Shown: positions 46,833 through 60,212, numbered from the stretch's first letter. The stretch: DNA of 64,000 nt from Pyrus communis (GCF_963583255.1 NC_084816.1:12201100-12265099); one strand, 5' to 3'. A program made the numbers and translations. The notes: generated by a model not told the origin, from the sequence alone.

Positions 46833-47913
46833 TGTTTGGACCCAATTTTACATTATTAGCCCAAGTAATCATGATCGTTGAATGAGCAGAATTTTATACC
46901 TTTGAATGACAAAGTGGTTGAAATGATTTTCAATTATTATTAAGAAATAATATTGTGATTTTAATCATGATATTATCTCTTAATATATATTAGGATATCT
47001 AAACCTAATATTAGGTATATCCAGCTGGTTGTTTTGAAAAGAGATGATCTGATCCGTCCTCAAAGGATTGCACGAAGACATTCAAATAGGCTCATCAAGC
47101 CCCAGGTGCATGCAATCTCCTACGTGGCTAATTATTATGAAAACCTAAGTCCTATCTCTGTTATGGAAGTGGGTGGATTCATGGACTTGTTGGAGTGCAT
47201 GGGGTCGTAGCACATGGCTTTATCTTGAGATATGGTGATTATATTTCATCAATTAGAATTACTTTTCAGAGTTTAATTTGGTGAAAGAATCATCATGCAT
47301 GCACGTGGTCTTCATCAAGGGAAATATACATGATGGATTCAATTGGTGAAGTGATTTGATGGAGATAAACTTGTTTATTTATGGTGACGTGATAAGTTTC
47401 AGATAGGGGGATAGGCCTTAGCCTATGGCACGGATCAGCTTCGCTAGTTTGAGTTGCAGATGAACTTTATAAAATTATTAGGCTATGCCGAGGTAAATAT
47501 GTTCTATAAATACAGAAACATCAGCAACTCGAAGAGTCCCTTCAAATCAACACATAAATTGCCCTGCACAAAGCTTCTCAACAACCTTGAAATTTTTTCC
47601 TCTCCCCTTGTCTTCCTGCCAACACATCTTCAGTTTGGATAAACAGTACTGTGAAGGCAACCTGCGACATCTTCAGTTTGAATAAATAGCATTGGAGCCG
47701 TAGAATCAACCGACCAAGGAGCACCTTCAGTTTGGATAAACAGCACTACTTCAAGACCGACTGGTTATTATCCAAGTCTCGATCGACAAGGATTTCTGAG
47801 TCCTTGTTGCTAGAGGTCATCTCATCAGCCTTCTCGGCAAAGTGAGGTGTTACCAGTTTATTAGGATCGGCACATTGAAAGTCAAGTTTTATTTTATGAT
47901 TGGATATTCACAA
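46833..47913 (+). repeat. 3' LTR of the pol-less element, probably 3' truncated
   Basis: It matches the 5' LTR from TGTTTGGACCC to GATATTCACAA and then changes abruptly to an A-rich run. It lacks two short insertions present in the 5' LTR (near 42520 and 42607). Confidence 0.75.
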
Positions 47914-49003
47914 GTAAAAAAAAAAGAAAAAAAAAACTCAGTTAGAATGTGTTTGAGAAAACATAACAAAATTAAAAAGAAAAAAAATTCTAAAATAAAA
48001 AATTAGAATTTTTTGCTATAAATACTCAAACACCTTCTTCACTCCCCACACTAAACCACCATACAAATTAATCTCCAAAATTAATGAATAGTATTTGCTT
48101 GAGAATTTTTCAAGAAAATTGGTGGAAGTAACTGCCTTAGACCAAGAGTCCAGGCAAATGGGTGGAATTGGAGCAAGATTTTGTTGTTTTTTGGTTAAAA
48201 TAGTTAAGCTATGTTGTTACATGATGAAAATAATACATTATTTGATTATTTTCTTGAGAACCTTTATAATTTGCTCATACTTACCTCATAATTTCATGGT
48301 TTTTCATAAAAGGAAACACAACTTTTATTGTACAAAATTTTCTATGGTGCTCAGCTGTATAGATTATTGTAGGATTTTTAACCATTGGATCTTGGTTTAT
48401 GATTTTTTAACCAAGAGCCAACTAAAAAAAGTCTGAAGTATCTGATACTCTTAAGCACCACAAAATTCTCTTTATTGTATGGACTCTCATAATGATCGAG
48501 GCGTCCTTTGTTAGTTACTTTTCGTGAACAGACAAGTGTTTTTTTTTTCCAATTCTAATAGATTTCGTTAAAAGGAAAAGCAAATACAAGGTAATGACAA
48601 AGCAATTGGAAAGATAATCCAAAACAAACACATAAAAATCAATCCAACATAAGAGAAATTTCAATGAAACAAGGCCGAAAGGAGGTGTTTGTCAAATACT
48701 TTAAACATTTGGATCTAAACTAATATAATCTTATAGTTAATATATATTTGTCCTCACGGATCCTCAAAAAGAGGACCCTAGGGCTCCTTAAAACAAATGA
48801 ATAAGTAACTAGATATGAAAAAGGGAAACAACCACCTCTACCAAATCAGCCGCCACTGCCAAGAAGAAGGACCTACGAACCACATGAACAAAAAAAAAAG
48901 GGGGGTTGGACAAGCCACCCACAATGTGCACGTTGTGGAGACATGAATTAACCAAATCTAATAAGAATATGCCACGTGGACTAGGTGACCAAGATGTCGA
49001 ATC
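47914..49003. other. Intergenic DNA, possible LINE 3' end near 48540-48600
   Basis: A T-run at 48539-48549 followed by CCAATTCTAATAGATTTCGT resembles a LINE 3' end on the minus strand. No domain could be identified. The short ORFs to 49003 are unsupported. Confidence 0.35.
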
Positions 49004-49776
49004 TGTAAGAGTTTTGAGACTTTTGGTGTCCCACATCGGGGAACCTTTAGTTCCCATTGCCATTTATATAGGTCTAGTCCTTTGTTCTAGTAATTAGAAC
49101 TTGAACCATTTGGAAATGGATCGAAGGCTCGAATCTTATGGTTGTGTGGATTAGGGTTGTATAATATAGTCTAAATACAATTAATATTAATTAATCAAGA
49201 CAAGGGCCTTTGGCCCTTGGAAGTTAAAATTAATTAGATTCATTAATTTTAATTTCGGATTAAGTTTTTAATTAATTTATTAATTAAAAACGTTTTGATT
49301 AAAATACACAGTTGTTAGAAAGAGTTGTGTACTTTCAAATACGTTGAACATGTATTTGAAAGGGTGTGAAACAACCTATATATTTGCAATCACAGTTTCC
49401 AAGTGAAATTATCTTTTCTTCCTCCTTCTCTTCCGTAGAAACTTTCCAGAGAATAAACACACAAAACAATTCGCTAGAATTCCATAATCCAGTGCGGGTT
49501 ATAGAATTAGGTGGTTGTATCCTAGTCGAGCAGACGTTGTAGAACTACAAGCACAAGAGTGGGACGAAAATACTGTTCGAATGACATAGCTTTTACGCTA
49601 GCCTCTACCTGTAGTTAATCAAGTTAGTACCATTTTAATTTATATATTTGTTTCTATATTTCATTCTGCATAAGCAATTTCTTCTGTATAAGCAAGTATT
49701 TTTGGTTAATAAAGTGTTAGAATTTCAAGTTCTGTTTTTCTGTTATTTTTATTTATTTCTGAATTTTTCTCCAACA
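49004..49776 (+). mobile_element. Solo LTR with 5-bp target duplication
   Basis: The LTR starts TGTAAGAGTTTTGAG and ends TTTTTCTCCAACA, 773 bp, flanked by GAATC at 48999-49003 and 49777-49781. TG..CA ends, 5-bp duplication and lack of an internal region define a solo LTR. The family is probably Copia, judged only by style. Confidence 0.88.
49028..49070 (+). promoter_or_regulatory. USE-like plus TATA element pair in the solo LTR
   Basis: GTCCCACATCG at 49028-49038 is a perfect plant snRNA upstream element. TTTATATA at 49063-49070 follows after 24 bases, the same interval as in plant U6 promoters as I recall them. No snRNA sequence follows. Confidence 0.6.
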
Positions 49777-51224
49777 GAATCTACCCTTGACATGTTGAGC
49801 AGATCATCTTCTTCACCTCGATGGTTCTAGCAGAACTACCCATCACCAACAGGCTTTTCTAGACATCATGATGTTTTTCCGGCTCGTGAAGTCTCTTTCA
49901 TAACTCTATGCCTATTGGACTTAAGCAGGTAGGGAACCGCACTTTGGAGTCCTTTGAGTGTTTCCCCTCTTACCACATGCCACCTTCCAAACGACAAGTA
50001 TTCCACCAAGAGGTTTATTCCATTAGTCTTCCTAGCACAATCCATTCATACTGACATACAACTTATGAGAAATCTCTCCTATAAATAGCCAAGTTAACGA
50101 GAAAAATCAGTAATGCAACTTATTACTCAGAAATATTTAAGTTTAGTTTCTCTTAAACCCATTTTTGACATAGACATCAAAGACCCTTTGACAAACACCC
50201 AAAGAACATACTTGGTTAATATATAAATGTAAGACTTTTATTGGGCTTACATCTATTTAGGAGTCCTAATTGATTAAGAATATAAGATAGGAAGAAATAT
50301 TTGGTTATCCCGGATTACTTGGTGGTCAAGTAAACTTATAATGATTGGGAATATCTTTCCTATTAGGTCATGGATTCTAGAGGTGCTCAAGATATGTATT
50401 AGGGATTTCTTTATGGGCAAGAAACCTAATATACTCACCTATAATTATAAGGCTTAGGTCACCACCTTTGTACACACATATTCTCGCACAAAACCCTACC
50501 CCATATAGGAGTGCATAAAGCGTGTACTAGGAGCGGAAGATCTTTGCTTGTTGCTGTGTTCGTGGTTCATCATTGAGCTTGAATTCGATGGCTTCTCAAG
50601 ATTAGTACTTTTAATGTGCATATTATAGTTAACTTACAGTAAATATACAACTTGAGTTACATTGTTGATATGTAAATATACAACATGAGTTTTATTTGGA
50701 TAATAAAAAGTCTATCATATTGCATGACTTCCAATCGTCTGGTCCACACAAAGACCTGTAGGCAAAGCTGATTATTTGGTTTTCATCTCCACAAGACTGA
50801 GCTAGTTGTCACACTTATTAGTAAGAATTAGTGGTATTCATCTCCCCATTAAGAAGTTTTTAGACTCGAATCACTTGAAAAGTGAGTTTAACATCTAATT
50901 ATTCTAACTAGTCTATTGTATAAATTAGCTTAAATTCCTAGCCATTTAGTATAAATATATTATTGTATTCAAAACTAAAAACACTACTGAGCTGTATTAT
51001 GGTGGACATATTTGCATAAAGTCTCTTGTTTCAATCATATTTGCATGGTTTTCATAAAAAGAAAAAACAAATATTTTTATTACAAAGGTAGACTAAATTT
51101 GCAAACTAAATGATGTTTCACCAATAAAAAAATAAGCACATTAATTACACTTAAGTAATAATATAATCATTAACTTTTATGTCATTTAATTTATAAAATT
51201 CAATCCACAAATTTAATTTCCTTT
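49777..51224. other. Intergenic DNA with an LTR-like stretch and a SINE fragment
   Basis: The region 50228-50640 has LTR-like features (start TGTAAGACTTTTATTGG, later CACAAAACCCTA leader text) but no proven end or duplication. At 50715-50760 a block around ATATTGCATGACTTCCAA is similar to 56924-56960. No gene is supported. Confidence 0.4.
50815..50985 (+). mobile_element. SINE-like fragment
   Basis: GTATTCATCTCCCCATTAAG, TTTTTAGACTCGAATCAC (B-box-like) and ATTCTAACTAGTC follow the order seen in the SINE at 36165-36354. It is decayed and lacks a clear tail. Confidence 0.4.
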
Positions 51225-54200
51225 TTTTTTTTTTTTTGATGAGGAACAGATTTATTAAAGTTTAAAACCTCTAATACAATCGTTTTCAAAATTAAAGGCC
51301 TCCATAGCCGAAATCGATAATAATCCTAAAAATGAGGGTTGGCAACAATGAGGCCCATATGAGCTAATGCATCCACCACAAAATTTGCCTCCATATAAAT
51401 ATACTTCCAACTGATATGCTGAAACCTATAAGCCGACCATTTGATATCCTCTATGATAGGTTTAAGATGTCAAGGGGGCATCCCAATATCTTGCACCACC
51501 TAGATGACAAGCTTAAACTCCCCTTCCACCATCAGCTTCTTTAAACCTTTGCACTTGGCAAACAATAGCCCTTCGTTTAAAGCAACAACCTCTGCAACCG
51601 AAATGGTGGGCCCATCAAGGTTCAACTCCCCAGCATTAATAGGTTGCCCCTCTTCATTTCTAAGAACAAAAATAGCTGCAGAACGATCTGAACTAACAAA
51701 CCCATCTAATTTTAATTTCACATAACCATGAGGAGGAGGACACCAGCAAATGGGGTTTTGGTGGCAAGCATCATCACCCTTATAGATCTTCTTTCAATTA
51801 ACCTTTAAAAAAGATAAGCCTACAGTTGCGGCAATGGAGATACTCCTAGCCGGACTAGGATTCATACTTCTACAAACTTTATTATTTCTATCATTCCACA
51901 TTTGCAAACAATTCAGAAGAGCTTTACTAAGATCACTCAAATCACTGCACTCAGCATTGTCAATTAATTCCATCCAATCTAACACATTATTAAACTGAGT
52001 CAAATTATTCTTCTAGGGACTTACTAAGGAAAGGTTCCATATTTCTTTAACATGCTCGCAATTAAGAAAAAGGTTATTTTGAGTCTCATCCTCATTGCCA
52101 CACATAGGACATAATTTGTCAATATTTTGAATGAATTTACTCAAGCTCATCCTAGTATGAAGTCTTTCATGAACAAGAAGCTAAGCGAAATTTTTTATCT
52201 TGAGAGGTATCATTAACTTTCATATCTTCTTAAGGAGCTTCTACCTTTTAACTTCTTGTTTATTATTACTCTGAATCCAAGTTGCTGACTTTATTGAGAA
52301 CTCACCAGTAGAAGAGTGTTGTTCCCACACGAAATTATCACTTTTATTTTGAAGGGAATTTTCACCACATCCACATCCAACACTTTGGAGAGACAAACGC
52401 TATCCCAACTCTTATTATCAATAAAATCACTCACTTTAGCCTCCTAATTGTTGCTTTGCCGTTGATTTTCAGGAATTAGCTATCTCAAACAGTGATTAAG
52501 GAAAAACCCAATGATGGGTCCAAAAAAAGATATCCTCACCATTATCTCTTATTCCCCTATGAATAACATGTCTACTATTCAAAATCCTTTTCTAGGCCAA
52601 AGAGTGATTTTACTTGACTTTGCAGCTCAAAAAATCATCATTATTTAAGTACCTTCTTTTAACAATCTTCACCCACCATTTGTTTTCCTCCTTTAAAACT
52701 TTCCATCCTAATTTAGCCAGATGGGCATTATTGAAATGATTCACTCTTCTCACACATAGCCCCCCCCCCCTGATTCTTAGAAGTACACACTTTTTTCCAT
52801 GCCATAGGTCTTAACTTCTTATCTCTTCCCCAAAAGAAGTCCCTACACTCATTAATTAAGTTGTTTGTTACTCGAGTTGGGCATTTAAAGCAAGACATGA
52901 TATGGTTCGGTATACCTGTTAAGTTAGACTTAATGAGGGTTAGTCTTCCTGCCTTAGAAAGAGTATTAGCCTTCCACCCCGCAGGCTTTTACTTTATCTT
53001 TTGATTCATTCACATTCATTCACTAGATCTTTCCAAAACACAATATTATGAATACCCAGATATTTACCGATGGTTGTTTTATGTTGAATATGTAAAACAT
53101 TCACAATAACATTTCTAGTTTGAGCATTAGTATTTTTTGAAAAATAAAGATAGGATTTGTGGAAATTTACCTGTTAACCCGAAGCTTTGGCAAGCATATT
53201 AAGAACTTGTAGAACATTCCTAGTACCTTTTGTAGCTGCCCTAGTAAATAACAAACAATCATCTGCAAACACTAGATTTGATATTCTAAATCCACCACGA
53301 GATTACAGAATACCAACATGTGATTTAGGGCTAGTGGCCATTTCATTAAAGTGTCTAACCAACAATTCCATGCAAAGAATGAAAATATAAGGCGATAAAG
53401 GATCCTCTTGCCTAATTCTCTTCTTAGGTAAAAGTAACCATGAGTAGAGTCATTTATCAAAATTGAGAAGGAAGTTGAAGTAATGCAGTCCATTATTAAG
53501 TTCACCCATCTTTCTGCAAAACCAAATCTAAGAAGCGCATACCTAATATACTTCGAATTAAGATAATCATATGTTGTTTCTAAATCCAGCTTGATTCCCA
53601 TTGCCCCAGTTCAACCTTTCTTACCTTTGAAACTGGAAAACATTTCATAAGCAATCAAAATATTATCATGAATAGAACGTCCTGGAGCAAAGGCACCTTG
53701 ATTTCCAGATATGCAGTGGTCGAGAAGGGGCTTTAACCTTTTAATGATGATTTTCGTGATTATTTTATAGTGCACATTGCAAAGACTAATTGGTCTATAA
53801 TTACTAACTACCTCAGGATTTTCCACTTTTGGGATGAGGGCAATGTTGGTATGATTAATAAGCCTCAAGCTAGTACTATTTAAAAAATAAATAAAAAAAA
53901 TAAAAAAAAGTCCTTAACCATTGCACTCACCAAATCTTTGATTATATCCCAACATTCATGATAAAAACTTGCACCAATTTCATCCGGACATGGTGCTTTC
54001 AGTTCATCAATGTTTTTAACTACATCCCATATTTCAATATCCTCACCAGACTTGAGAGTAAAAGTTCATTATGATGATTGTAAATATAAAGATTAATATT
54101 ATCTACAATAGAAGATATGTCCGCAAGAGCTGGGGTACTATCACAAGAAAGCTGCAGTTTAAAATCCTGCACAAAAACTTGTTCCATGCCCTCACCCTTA

Positions 54201-56589
54201 TTCCACCAAACCCACAACTATCCTTAATCTTTTTAATTTCATTTCTCTTTTTTTGAATAGTTGCCACCATTTGGAAATACCTTGCGTTCTTAACACCTAA
54301 TTGCAACCAATTTACTTTAGCTTTCTGCCCACATGATTTTTTCTTGTCGAGAAATTGAATTAAGTTCCTCACTAAGCTTTATTTCTAAATCTATCTCTGA
54401 ATCAACATTTGATTCTTCATGATGGTTTTTTGTAGGTCCCAAGAATTTTTTCCTTACACTCTCTTAAATTACCAAAAGTTGTTTTATTCCAACCTTTAAC
54501 CAAGTACTTGAAAGTCCCAGCACAAGCCCTAAAAGTGTCAATAGGACCAAACACTCCTTTGCATCGCAAGGTATTCTTAACAAAATCCTTAAAATCAGGA
54601 TGAAGAAGCCACATAGCTCAAATCTAAAGGGATAATTATTCTTATAACAATTTTTTAAGTTGTAAGTTAAGAGAATAGGTCCATGGTCCAACCCATAAAT
54701 TAGGTAGTTATGCAGGTTATAATCCGGTTTCTCATTTAACCAATACGAATTAGCTATAACCCTATCAAGTCTCTCATATATTCTTTTGTTATCAGCTTGG
54801 TTGTTGCACCAAGTAAAAGGGACACCAGAAGCATTTAGAGATTAAAGGTTTCCTCTGTTTAAGAAACTAATGAACCTGGTCAAATACGACATCGTAGATT
54901 GGCAGCCACCTTACTTCTCAGTTATGTCCACTATATTATTGAAATCACCCATTAAGCACCACGATTTATCTTTTGGATCTAGTTTAAGGATATCCTCCCA
55001 CAATTCCAACTATAACCGTTTTTTAGGAAATGCATACACAAAGTGAAAAAGTGATCTTGATTAGAATAAGGATCGTTCGCTAAACAATACAAAAAAGATC
55101 CACCTTAAAACTAGCACACAAGAAATTAAAATTACTCTCTTAAAATCAGGTCTTCCAAGACCCATGCAATTCCACGTCATGCACTTCATTAATCTGTTTC
55201 TTTAATCAGACTGTTGTAGCTCGGTCTTGCTTCTGCAATCTCCTCACGGACTCTATTACTTGGACTTAACACTTCGTTACTTAGCCTAAGGGAAGACATC
55301 ACAGCTCCAGCTGCCTTGATGGATGCCACACCATCCCCCACAAGCGTATTTCCCTTCCCCACATTCCTACTTCCTACCTGAATCCCTATATCCTGGCGAT
55401 TAAGCATACAATTACCAGCAATCATATTTAGACAAGCCAAGTTCCAGCTCACATAATTCTCACAAGAGGAAACCGTTAACACCTTACGCGTAAAATCAAT
55501 CCATAGTTGATTATTTATCAGCATATTATCCCAATAAAAGCAAACAAGCAACTATACTTTTTTATCAAACCAGAAACTATAAAACCTAGTACTCATCTCT
55601 TGCATACAGTCAACAACCTTGTCAGTCTTTCTCTAGTCCTGCACCTGACAGGCTGAGGTGAGGAGGATTTCATGAAAACCAACTTCGTCACCACTCCCAA
55701 AGATCTTCACTCCTTGAGCGCCCTGTATCTTTACTTGTTCACCAGATAGCCCGCATAGCACATGAACTCTCACATAGGGCTTCTATCTCATGTTCCCCAA
55801 ATTTATTGAACATCAAATAAGCTATAAACCACATATATTTGCGAGGGATTGAGCAATTAAGCTCTAGAAACCTGAAACCATGGCTTTGTGGGGCACCATT
55901 CAATTGAATCACAGCCAACCCGAATTGGATTTGAACAGATGCAAATGCCTCATTTCAATTGCAGACGTCCCACAATAACCAAAAAAACCTACCCCATATT
56001 TAATTTTCTCCTGTTATCCCTACCTCCAGACCCATCATAATATCCAATTCCCGCAAATACATCACCAATTGACCATAGCACCCTCTTAATTTCAACCAAC
56101 AGAGCCACATGGGGGTCAAGAATCATCCTACCTTCCTCGGCACCCAAATCGTTGCATGCCCACAAACCCAGTTTTAAATTGGAAGTAAGAAACACATGGG
56201 AGCTCTGATTATTTGCCACTGAGCTCCACTCCCCAAGACCCACCATTGATAATTATCTAGAGGAGAAATAGTAAAGACAACCCAATTAGACAAGAAGCTG
56301 CAATTTAGATTGTAAATTGCATGCATGAATACATTCAGCCCACCCACACTTATCATTGAACAATGCATTTACGCTAAAGCCATTAGCTAAATCACAAAAC
56401 CCAACTAAATACCAGCAATTATCTCTTCTCCAGTTAACTTTGAACCCATTAATTAGCCTATCTACTTTAACTAAAATGCAAATTAGAGCAAGAAACAGGG
56501 CCAGAGCCGAATTCGTACTAGGATACTCGACCCCATGCACTATTAGAGCACCACCAGTCCCCTAGCATTTTTTATTTTATTTTAACTTT
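51225..56589 (-). mobile_element. Decayed L1-type LINE (LINE-2 of window)
   Basis: Minus-strand element. Its poly(A) appears as the T-run at 51222-51237. In 5' to 3' order it has an ORF1-like region (56540-55560, DUF4283-like pieces), then ORF2 starting at 55189 (MKCMTWNCMGLG, endonuclease start). Next come reverse transcriptase pieces (53868-53272), a zf-RVT-like region (about 52200-51794) and an RNase H piece (51721-51500). Many frameshifts and stops. A possible target duplication CAAATTTAATTTYCTTT is at 51208-51224 and 56590-56606. It is clearly older than LINE-1. Confidence 0.82.
51481..55189 (-). pseudogene. LINE-2 ORF2 (EN-RT-zf-RVT-RNase H), heavily broken
   Basis: Start ATG at 55189-55187. 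RT blocks include NHTNIALIPK, VSNYRPISLCNVHYKI and NQGAFAPGRSIHDNI (53868-53611), then MGIKLDLETTYDYL (53601 onward). In the last of these, the family's usual DMSKAYD-like Asp-containing block reads DLETTYD. The RNase H part reads VSSDRSAAIFVLRNEEG and AEVVALNEGLLFAKCKGL. The frame is broken many times, so no product is expected. Confidence 0.82.
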
Positions 56590-56736
56590 CAAATTTAATT
56601 TTCTTTGCATTACCCTTTCAATTACCACATTATTGATAGTCCATTATGAGGTTAAGTCGACCTTCTTTCCCTTAGTATAGATAATATCGTTTGTTCACAA
56701 AAAAAAAAAACAAAAAAAATCACATTGGTAACGTGG
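56562..56736 (+). repeat. SINE-tail-like unit, tandem copy 1
   Basis: The 175-bp unit runs from CTAGCATTTTTTATTTTATT to CACATTGGTAACGTGG. It contains CCACATTATTGATAGTCCATT, AGTATAGATAATATCGTTTG and an A-run, the 3' end of the SINE type seen at 36165. It is followed directly by copy 2. Confidence 0.75.
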
Positions 56737-56871
56737 CTAGCATTTTTTATTTTATTTTAACTTTCAAATTTAATTTCCTTTGCATTACCCTTTCAATTAC
56801 CACATTATTGCTAGTCCATTATAAGGTTAAGTCGACCTTTTTTCCCTTAGTATAGATAATATCGTTTGTTC

Positions 56872-56903
<32 letters not shown>

Positions 56904-56919
56904 CATTGGTAACGTGGCT
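56737..56919 (+). repeat. SINE-tail-like unit, tandem copy 2
   Basis: It is nearly identical to copy 1 apart from a handful of substitutions and a longer A-run (56872-56900). The head-to-tail arrangement with the same junction sequence shows a tandem duplication, not two insertions. Confidence 0.75.
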
Positions 56920-58744
56920 ACAATATTGCATGTCTTCCAAGTGTCTGGTTTACATAAGGCTGGTAAAATGATCATTTCGTAATAGATCTAAAAACAAAAA
57001 TTAAGTGTACAACTCAATGTTCAGGCTTCATCTCCTCTTATATATAACAAGCCTCTTCATATATTGAACGCCAATACAAAATTCTCTATTTCAATAGCAA
57101 TGAAGATATACAATACTGAATCATGCCTTCAGGTACATCTACTATGTCATGCAAAAAGAAAACAGCATTTGTGCAATTTACATAACATAATAGATGTAAC
57201 TTGGAGGCACGGTATAGGAGATGTAACCTACCAAAAAATAAGCTCAGAATCCTCCATAAAAGAGTTGAGCGTTGCCCTAAAATGAAAGATGCCCTACAAC
57301 AGCTCAACAAATTGTCTTCATGGGCACTGGGCAGTGCAGTTGGTAGCTTCATGCCGTTGCATGTGTTGCAAGTGGCATCTGTCGCTAGACTCACCCGATT
57401 AATGTCGACATGCTCACCTGGAAGTTGTTGGCATTTGTCGACAGTCGTGCAATATGGGTGAATAAATGACTCAGGCCTACCAAGTGCTCAATAAAATGCT
57501 TGACTGAAAAATTTTGCATGCTAATATGTTAAAAAAAACCTTGCACATTACGCACGCTATATTTACTAACTCACTAATATTTTTTTCTAGATCCACCCTT
57601 GGTTGTAATATTAATATCAATTAGGCGCTACAAATTTCTGCATAGTATTTATGCATACATGAAAGGATAAGTGATCATAGGATTTATGCATGCTTGTAAA
57701 ATGCCCCCGTTTTGTTGGAAGGAATAAATATTTGCATATAAAATAGAAATTAACATATTAGGAAATCGATTTTTATATTACAAATTAAAACCAATTCATG
57801 ACCTTCATTTATAGTTTTATAATTAGACTTATATGTAGTGACATTATGTTCATCATTTGGGCAAGATATGTTATGACTTCTTTTTATTTCTGCTTTTTTA
57901 TTCTATTAGGAACAATGGAGTTCTGTTTTTTGGACAAAGGAAGATTGGGATTTTATTTTTTAAAACAATGATATTTTTACACTAAGGATGATTTATGGGC
58001 TTGGCTTGTTAGGACCAAATTTATTCCAAAACATTTTTCGGTAACGAATCTTAGACTAAAGGAGATATTAAATACGCCAAATAGAACTAAAAAGATATCA
58101 AGGTTTTCTCCAAAAAAAAGGTGTCATAATTGATGTGGCAACTATGTCATTTGACTCTTTGCTTTATGGCTATCATTTTTTAGAGCAAACAAAGATATAG
58201 TCAAATTCCTTTTATTTATGTTTTTAATGCATGGGTTCCATTGACAACCAATATGATGAAAAAGCCAAGCTCTATAACCCTCGAAATGAGGTTATGATCC
58301 GCACTCTCTAAACTATGATTATCCTGGAAGAGACAATGTAATGCCCCTGAAGAGGCAATAGATGTCCAAAGAAATGAAAATCTTTTAAAAACTATGCATG
58401 CGCGCACATGAGAATTATGGGACCACCAATTGATATAACCAATGTTAATTTTGGTTTTATTGTAACTACTAGATTCATCAATAAGCTGTGTTGAGATTGA
58501 GCCATATTCTTTTGTTCCTTGATGAAAAGAAAAATTATTGGCCATAATGGAGAGGCAATTCCATTACAACTAGTAAAGAACATGGAAAAATGAACCTATA
58601 TAGTAAAAATAGCCAAATGATGTTAAACCCAGAAAGTTACATATAGGCATTTGTAATACAATGAAACTCACATGATATGACACAAGGTTTCCAGTTGAAA
58701 CCTAAAATCATGATATACTCCTATTTACATGATTTCCTATTATG
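56920..58744. other. Intergenic DNA, no gene recognised
   Basis: Overlapping short ORFs on both strands at 57064-57461 (up to about 100 codons) have no recognisable domain. The rest is AT-rich. Confidence 0.4.
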
Positions 58745-58749
58745 AAACG

Positions 58750-60212
58750 TGTGTTAATGCGTCCCTAATTTTACAATTTTATAAATTTTAAAAGTGTGAA
58801 TTTATGAAAATACCCTTAGAGGGAAGGATTTTGACTTTCGTTGACCATCATTTCAAGAGACGCATGACTTATTCTTTTAGCATAATTGTGTAGTACTTGA
58901 CGATGCGAACGCGTGGGCATAAACGGATTCGAAATTGGAGCTACGTTGGAAATTTTACGAACTTACGAAGTTCAAGGCATTTTGGTAAATTCAATATAAG
59001 ATAAATTTCCTTCTTTTTTTTTTATATATTTTCTGGGAGGATTTTCTGCATGGTGGGACCTACCTATGTGGGTCTCCTATCCCTTGCGTCCCCATGTCAC
59101 TCATCCTTATACTCTCTCAGTTCCTTCATCCCTCACCTCTCTCATCTCTCCCTCAACTCTCTCGCCCATGTTCCCACTCTGCAAGTGCAGAGAAACCTGC
59201 AACTCGACCATCATTCGCTGTCTCTGGTGAGCATCATCACCCAGACCTCCACCTTATACCGCTCCCTTCTCTCACGAACCCTCACATCTTTAATATTATT
59301 TCCTCCATGCAAGCACCGAAAGGGTGCAATGACCTCGCCATTTTCTCTAGAGGGTATACTTAGAACCCAACGAAACCAAGGTGAGCCTTGAGAGCCTGCA
59401 ATCCTTCTTATTTTAAAGCTCTTATGTTGTTTTAACTTTAAAAACGAGTTTGGGGGACAATCTGATGCAAAAACACATAAGGGGAACTTCCCATATTTTC
59501 CGGCAGATTTCGAGCCGTTTTTTGGCCAACTCCGACCACGATCGAAGAAACCAAAGGTGTATTTCGATTCCTTGTCCTTTGAGCTTTGATTTGATACATT
59601 GGAAGGCTAGGTTTAGTGAAGTTTTGGTGTGGTCGGATCTGGGTAGAATCTGACGGTTGTAGTGGCAACCGGCCGGAGGAGAATAAGGAAAGGAAGGAAA
59701 AAAAAAAGGGGGGGTGCCCTTAGGCCCAAAACTGAGTCCAAATCTTTAGCCCAACTAGCCCAAAGCTTTGGGCTGATGTTTCAACCCAGCCCAGTTCCAA
59801 AATGGGCTTAGAATATCCTGGGAATATTCCACATGTTGACTTTTTCGGAATTTTCTCGGAAACCTTTCTAGGCTAAATTCGACGCCCCGAGTCCATTTTT
59901 GACATCCGTTTAGTGAAATTCCAAAGTTTTAGTGTAGTTAACCTCTGAGGCGACTTGGTTGACTTTTTAAGGTTGACCGTTAACCTTTTCGTTGACTTTT
60001 TACAAAATTTACCAAGGACCCTCCTTAGTGTATTTCGACGCCCTGATTTCAAATTTGCACTCCGTTTTCCCAAATTTAATTGTTTTAGTGGAGTTTTACT
60101 AATGGGTCCTAATATTATGTTTAGGTGCGATTACTATTGGAGACTTCAGCTTTTCACGCCCGAACGGCTGCGACCTCGCAAGTAACTGTGATTAGGTCTT
60201 TTGTTTCATATA

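Larger units (their letters stand above)
42252..47913 (+). mobile_element. Pol-less LTR retrotransposon (LARD-like)
   Basis: Two long direct repeats begin TGTTTGGACCCRATTTTACA at 42252 and 46833 and stay similar for about 1.1 kb. A polypurine tract GAAAACTGGGGGGTAA (46817-46832) directly precedes the second one, giving plus-strand orientation. TGGCGCCGACG at 43514 is a candidate primer-binding site. The 3.3 kb interior has no RT, integrase, protease or recognisable GAG, so it depends on another element. The copies differ by substitutions and indels, so it is not recent. The 3' LTR appears cut at 47913. Confidence 0.8.

Noticed and set aside
57064..57461. Overlapping ORFs of about 70-100 codons on both strands
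   Set aside because: Frames on both strands are equally open and no family is recognised, so neither can be chosen.
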